Shown here one piece after another: positions 61,501 through 64,000 of a stretch of 64,000 bases of DNA. A program made the position numbers and the translations under genes. The notes under the pieces were generated by a model. That model saw nothing but the letters and a program-made list of their open reading frames with translations, had not been told where the DNA came from and ran no database searches. Source of the DNA: Pseudomonadaceae bacterium (lineage in GTDB: Bacteria; Pseudomonadota; Gammaproteobacteria; Pseudomonadales; Pseudomonadaceae); assembly GCA_900766265.1 (NCBI GenBank), contig CAAFUS010000010.1:372001-436000 (forward strand), given 5' to 3'. Each line of letters begins with the position of its first letter. The first letter of the stretch is position 1.

Positions 61501-61643
61501 ACCATGGCCTTGAAGGTGAACGGCGGGTCTTCGCTCTGCCCCAGCTTGCTGTAGGACAGCGCACCGACCACCGCGATCAGCAGCATCACGAACACGACGA
61601 TCTGCCGGTTGCGCAGGGACCAGGCCGAGAGATTGAAACCCAT
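58572..61643 (-). CDS. mexK: RND efflux transporter MexK
   Basis: Inner-membrane proton-driven pump of the MexJK system; exports erythromycin and triclosan in P. aeruginosa with OprM or OpmH. 1023 residues, 12 membrane helices: an N-terminal helix, periplasmic porter loop, TM4 with the paired aspartates in LGLLVDDAIIAVEMM (about 405-419), a second porter loop (about 555-850), and C-terminal helices. Porter motif PASGRLELMVDLKLAEGAS. mexJ ends five bases upstream. No outer-membrane channel gene accompanies it, so it must use one from elsewhere. Assignment to MexK is by the locus and similarity to remembered sequence; TriC is the nearest alternative. Confidence 0.88.
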   Translation of the reverse strand: MGFNLSAWSLRNRQIVVFVMLLIAVVGALSYSKLGQSEDPPFTFKAMVITTHWPGATAEEVSRQITERIEKKLMETGEYDRIVSFSRPGESTVTFMANDALRSRDIPDLWYQIRKKIGDIRHTLPAGTLGPFFNDEFGTTFGNIYALTGKGFDYAVLKDYADRLQLQLQRVKSVGKVELVGLQDEKIWIELSNVKLATLGVPLESVRQALQAQNSVAAAGFVETLSDRVQLRVTGSFQTLKEIRDFPIRVEGQTFRIGDVAKVYRGFNDPPAPRMRFMGEPAIGLAVSMKSGGDILLLGEALQHEFARLQQELPAGMELRKVSDQPAAVKTSVSEFVRVLVEALVIVLLVSFFSLGVRTGLVVALSIPLVLAMTFVAMNYLDIGLHKISLGALVLALGLLVDDAIIAVEMMAIKMEQGFDRLKAASYAWSSTAFPMLTGTLITAAGFLPIATAQSSTGEYTRSIFQVVTIALVASWIAAVVFVPLLGERLLPDLAKLHAKKHGASDPYATPFYQRVRRLVHWCVRHRKTVIVLTLLAFVGAIGLFRLVPQQFFPASGRLELMVDLKLAEGASLKATEAEVLRLEEMLKARAGIDNYVAYIGSGSPRFYLPLDQQLPATSFAQFVVLTKTIEDREALRLWLIERLETDFPSLRGRVTRLENGPPVGYPIQFRVTGEHIDVARDLARQVAAKVAENPLVSNVHLDWQEPSKVVRLNVDQDRARALGVSTAELSGFLQRTFSGTPVSQFREDNELIEILLRGTPREREELSMLSSLAIPTASGRSVPLAQVATLEYGFEEGVIWHRNRLPTVTVRADIYGQEQPASLVAQISPTLDSIRAKLPSGYLLEVGGTVEDASRGQASVNAGMPLFIIVVLSLLMLQLKSFSRAALVFLTAPLGLIGVALFLLLLRQPFGFVAMLGTIALSGMIMRNSVILVDQIEQDIGAGHDRFTAIVDATVRRFRPIVLTALASVLAMIPLSRSVFFGPMAVAIMGGLIVATALTLLFLPALYAAWFRVREGERPQAG

Positions 61644-61648
61644 CGCCG

Positions 61649-62749
61649 TTACTCCTTGGCCGCAGGCGTGACAGCCCGGTTGTCACGATCGACCGGCCGC
61701 ACGGCCTGCCCCTCCTGCAACAGCTGCACCCCCGCCATGACGATCCAGTCGTCGGCACGCAGCCCTTCGAGAACCGGCACCAGCTCCTCGCCGAACGCGC
61801 CGGTGCGCACCGGCACGCGTTCCAGGGTAGCGTCGGCGCGCACACGCCAGACGAAGGGTTGGCCCTGCTCGGCGCTCAGGGCCGACAGCGGTACCGCCAG
61901 AGGCTCACGCTGCCCCGAGCCGATGAACACCAGGGCGCTCTGCCCCAGCTCCACCGGTGCATCGCCGGCGCTGAAGGCCACCCGGGCGGAATAGGTCCGT
62001 GACTGCTGCTCCGCCGCCGGCGAGAGTTCGCGAAGGGCACCGGCGTATCGCCTGCCCGGTTGCGACCAGAGTTCCACCTCGACCTCCTGGCCGATCCGGT
62101 AACGCTCCACCGATTGCTCCGGCAGGTTGATGGCGACCTCGCGCTCGCCGTCGGCAGCCAGCAGGAAGACCGTCTGCCCAGCCGCCACCACCTGCCCGAC
62201 CTCGAGCCGGCGCTGGGCGATGACGCCATCGCGTGTGGCGCGCAGCACGGCGTAGTCGACCTGGTTGTTGGCCACGTCGAACTCGGCGCGGGCCTGCTGC
62301 AGGCGCGCCACCGCCGCGCGGTAGAGATTTTCGGCATTGTCGTACTGGGAGCGGCTGACCAACTGACGATCGAGCAGCACCTTGTAGCGATCCAGCTCGG
62401 CCTTGGCGACCCGCTGGTTGGCCTCGGCCGCAGCGACCTGAGCTCGTATGCCTTCCAACTGCAGGCGCACGTCCTGGGGGTCGAGCCGCGCCAGCGGCTG
62501 GTCCTTGGTCACCCGCTGGCCGACCTCAACCATCCGCTCCACCACCTTGCCGCCGATACGAAACGCCAGTTCCGGCTCATACCGGGCGCGGACTTCGCCC
62601 GGGTAGCTATGCAACGCTTCTCGCGCCGGCTGCGGCTGGACGACCATCACCGGACGGACGGACGGCTCGGGTACTTCACCGTTGCCGCATGCCGCAAGCA
62701 GGAACGCGCAACCGAGGGAGCACACGACAGGCAAGGCATGGCGAAACAT
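61649..62749 (-). CDS. mexJ: RND periplasmic adaptor MexJ
   Basis: Membrane-fusion lipoprotein linking MexK to its outer-membrane channel. 366 residues. The signal ends in the lipobox LLAAC (Cys21); lipoyl half-motifs appear as ARYEPELAFRIGGKVVE and LRATRDGVIAQRRLEVGQ; a coiled coil spans about 95-160 (QLEGIRAQVAAAEANQRVAKAEL). Transcribed from the mexJ/mexL intergenic region, where the palindrome sits. Length matches MexJ (367). Confidence 0.92.
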   Translation of the reverse strand: MFRHALPVVCSLGCAFLLAACGNGEVPEPSVRPVMVVQPQPAREALHSYPGEVRARYEPELAFRIGGKVVERMVEVGQRVTKDQPLARLDPQDVRLQLEGIRAQVAAAEANQRVAKAELDRYKVLLDRQLVSRSQYDNAENLYRAAVARLQQARAEFDVANNQVDYAVLRATRDGVIAQRRLEVGQVVAAGQTVFLLAADGEREVAINLPEQSVERYRIGQEVEVELWSQPGRRYAGALRELSPAAEQQSRTYSARVAFSAGDAPVELGQSALVFIGSGQREPLAVPLSALSAEQGQPFVWRVRADATLERVPVRTGAFGEELVPVLEGLRADDWIVMAGVQLLQEGQAVRPVDRDNRAVTPAAKE

Positions 62750-62795
62750 GGGGAAGTCCTTTTGGCGCGCCGATGCGCGAGGTGGTTAAACTGGT

Positions 62796-62814
62796 CGGTA
62801 TACTAAAAATACCG
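62796..62814. promoter_or_regulatory. Candidate MexL operator: CGGTAT-N7-ATACCG
   Basis: A perfect 6+6 palindrome in the 96-base mexJ/mexL divergent gap. The flanks extend it imperfectly as GGTCGGTAT / ATACCGAACC. On the plus strand it overlaps TATACT, a good -10 box, so binding would block mexL; the palindrome lies 46 bases before mexJ. MexL is known to repress both genes through this region in P. aeruginosa. Confidence 0.6.
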
Positions 62815-62845
62815 AACCACCCAGTCCAGTATTAAAAAGACCCAG

Positions 62846-63475
62846 ATGACCGACAGCGTTTCCCCCGGCCCAGGCCGCCCGAAAGACCCCGCCAAGCGCG
62901 CCGCCATACTCGACGCGGCACGTGTCCTGTTCCTCGCCAAGGGCTACGAAGGCAGCAGCATGGACGCCATCGCCACCGAGGCGGGCGTGTCCAAACTGAC
63001 GCTCTACAGCCATTTCAAGGACAAGGAAGCGCTGTTCTGCGCCGCTGTCGCCCTGACCTGCGAAGCCCAGCTGCCGCGTCAGCTGTTCGAGCTGCCCGAA
63101 GGCATGCCACTGGATGCGGTCCTGCGGCGCCTCGGCCAGGCGTTCTGGCGCCTGGTGAACAGCCCCGAGTCGATTGGCCTGCACCGTGTGATGGTCTCGA
63201 TGGGGAAGCAGAACCCGTCCCTTTCTCGCATGTTCTTCGAGGCGGGCCCCAAGCAGGTCCTCGACGAGTTGCGGGGCCTGCTTGAATCCGCGCGCGCCCG
63301 GGGTCTGCTGAGCTTCGAGGACAACGCCCCGGCCGCCGATCATTTCTGCGCGATGATCAAGGGAACTCACCACTTCCATCTGCTGATAGGCTACGCCGAG
63401 CCACTCGACCAGGCGGCCATCGAGGCTCAGGTGGCCGACGTGGTGGACGTTTTCCTGCGTGCCTACCGGCCCTGA
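62846..63475 (+). CDS. mexL: TetR-family repressor MexL
   Basis: Repressor of mexJK and of itself. 209 residues: an N-terminal TetR helix-turn-helix with MDAIATEAGVSKLTLYSHFKDKEAL (about 38-62), then a helical ligand-binding domain. Divergent from mexJ across 96 bases with a palindrome. P. aeruginosa MexL is 212 residues. Loss-of-function variants of MexL in P. aeruginosa raise MexJK expression. Confidence 0.88.
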   Translation: MTDSVSPGPGRPKDPAKRAAILDAARVLFLAKGYEGSSMDAIATEAGVSKLTLYSHFKDKEALFCAAVALTCEAQLPRQLFELPEGMPLDAVLRRLGQAFWRLVNSPESIGLHRVMVSMGKQNPSLSRMFFEAGPKQVLDELRGLLESARARGLLSFEDNAPAADHFCAMIKGTHHFHLLIGYAEPLDQAAIEAQVADVVDVFLRAYRP

Positions 63476-63476
63476 C

Positions 63477-64000
63477 TCAGCCCAGCTTTTTCTTCGGATA
63501 GATGTCGTAGCGGCTGGATTTGCCGTCCAGGCTGTAGCCGGGCGCCGGACCCTGCACCACCGGCGCCTTGCGTGGACGCTTGACCACCACGCGGTGGCTG
63601 GCCAGCGCCAGTGCCGCGGCCAGCAAGGCGGGCGCATCATCGTCGTCGCCGACGAAGGGGCGGAACAGGCGCATCTCCTTCTTCACCAGGGCGCTCTTGT
63701 CGCGGTGTGGAAACATCGGATCGAGGTAGATGACCTGGGGCGGCTCGCCTTCCCAGCCGCTCATCAGCTCGATGGCATTGCCCTGCTGCAGCTGCATTCG
63801 CGCGACGATGCCTGCCACCCCGGCATCGGCGGCCGCACGCGCCAGGCCGTCCTCCAGTAACGCCGCCACCAACGGCTGGCGCTCGAACAGGCGAACCTCG
63901 CAGCCCAGGGTGGCCAGGACAAATGCGTCCCGCCCAAGCCCGGCGGTGGCGTCGAGCACCCGGGGACGCACGCCGGGCTGGATGCCGACCGCCCTGGCGA
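63477..64000 (-). CDS. rsmJ: 16S rRNA (guanine1516-N2)-methyltransferase RsmJ, 5' part outside window
   Basis: The C-terminal 174 residues or so of a SAM methyltransferase; the 5' end lies beyond the right edge. DATAGLGRDAFVLATLGC contains motif I, with VRLFERQPLVAALLEDGL after it and IYLDPMFPHRDKSALVKKEM as the catalytic NPPF-like block (DPMFP). The C-terminus KSSRYDIYPKKKLG is typical. Convergent with mexL (one-base gap). A GTG at about 63971 could be mistaken for the start but the reading frame runs through it to the edge. Confidence 0.88.
   Translation of the reverse strand, partial: ARAVGIQPGVRPRVLDATAGLGRDAFVLATLGCEVRLFERQPLVAALLEDGLARAAADAGVAGIVARMQLQQGNAIELMSGWEGEPPQVIYLDPMFPHRDKSALVKKEMRLFRPFVGDDDDAPALLAAALALASHRVVVKRPRKAPVVQGPAPGYSLDGKSSRYDIYPKKKLG

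Overview
The window is chromosomal core DNA from a high-GC gammaproteobacterium of the genus Pseudomonas, most likely the P. stutzeri (Stutzerimonas) group. The evidence is the gene content, near-identity of many proteins to remembered P. aeruginosa homologues, and an order that follows the P. aeruginosa rpoS-to-mexL block (rpoS, nlpD, pcm, surE, truD, ispF ... fghA, adhC, gfnR ... ispD, ftsB, eno, kdsA, pyrG, tilS, accA, dnaE, rnhB, lpxBA, fabZ, lpxD, skp, bamA, rseP, dxr, cdsA, uppS, frr, pyrH, tsf, rpsB, map, glnD, dapC, dapD, csd, dapE, plsB, mexJKL). No rRNA or tRNA genes, CRISPR arrays, prophages or insertion sequences were seen. The species assignment is inference from memory, not from a search.

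Layout. 1-3500 is an accessory edge: a truncated outer-membrane barrel gene, a sodium:solute symporter, a GNAT acetyltransferase and a 45-residue acidic small protein. 3500-5000 holds the Gac/Rsm riboregulator rsmZ with its GacA box, downstream of rpoS. 5000-9900 (minus strand) is nlpD, a DUF368 undecaprenyl-phosphate translocase candidate, pcm, surE, truD and ispF. 10000-14600 is a detoxification block: an ArsR-type regulator with an XenB-like ene-reductase, then the glutathione-dependent formaldehyde pathway (fghA, adhC) with its divergent LysR regulator gfnR. 14600-16240 is the most unusual part: a structured leader, an HPF/RaiA-like ribosome-binding protein and an eRF1/Pelota-like (baeRF or Balon-type) protein.

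16240-42270 (minus strand) is a dense run of essential genes: isoprenoid precursor genes (ispD, dxr, with ispF nearby), division (ftsB), enolase, KDO synthesis (kdsA), CTP synthase, tRNA-Ile lysidine synthetase, fatty-acid and lipid A synthesis (accA, fabZ, lpxA/B/D), outer-membrane biogenesis (skp, bamA, rseP), undecaprenyl and CDP-diglyceride synthesis (uppS, cdsA), replication (dnaE, rnhB) and translation (frr, tsf, rpsB, with pyrH). Many neighbours overlap by 4 to 7 bases, as expected of translationally coupled operons. 42570-54460 (mostly plus strand) has map, glnD, the succinylase lysine genes dapC/dapD/dapE, a YffB-type ArsC-fold protein, the CsdA-CsdE-TcdA set and rlmA. 54500-64000 has a cold-shock gene with a long leader, plsB, a DUF4197 protein, the mexJK efflux operon with divergent mexL, and a truncated rsmJ.

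The best candidate for a little-described system is the leader-HPF-baeRF/Balon cassette at 14588-16237, which looks like a dedicated ribosome-hibernation or rescue unit inserted between gfnR and ispD. Coordinates of starts were corrected wherever an open frame ran upstream of the conserved N-terminus; the reasons are given per gene.
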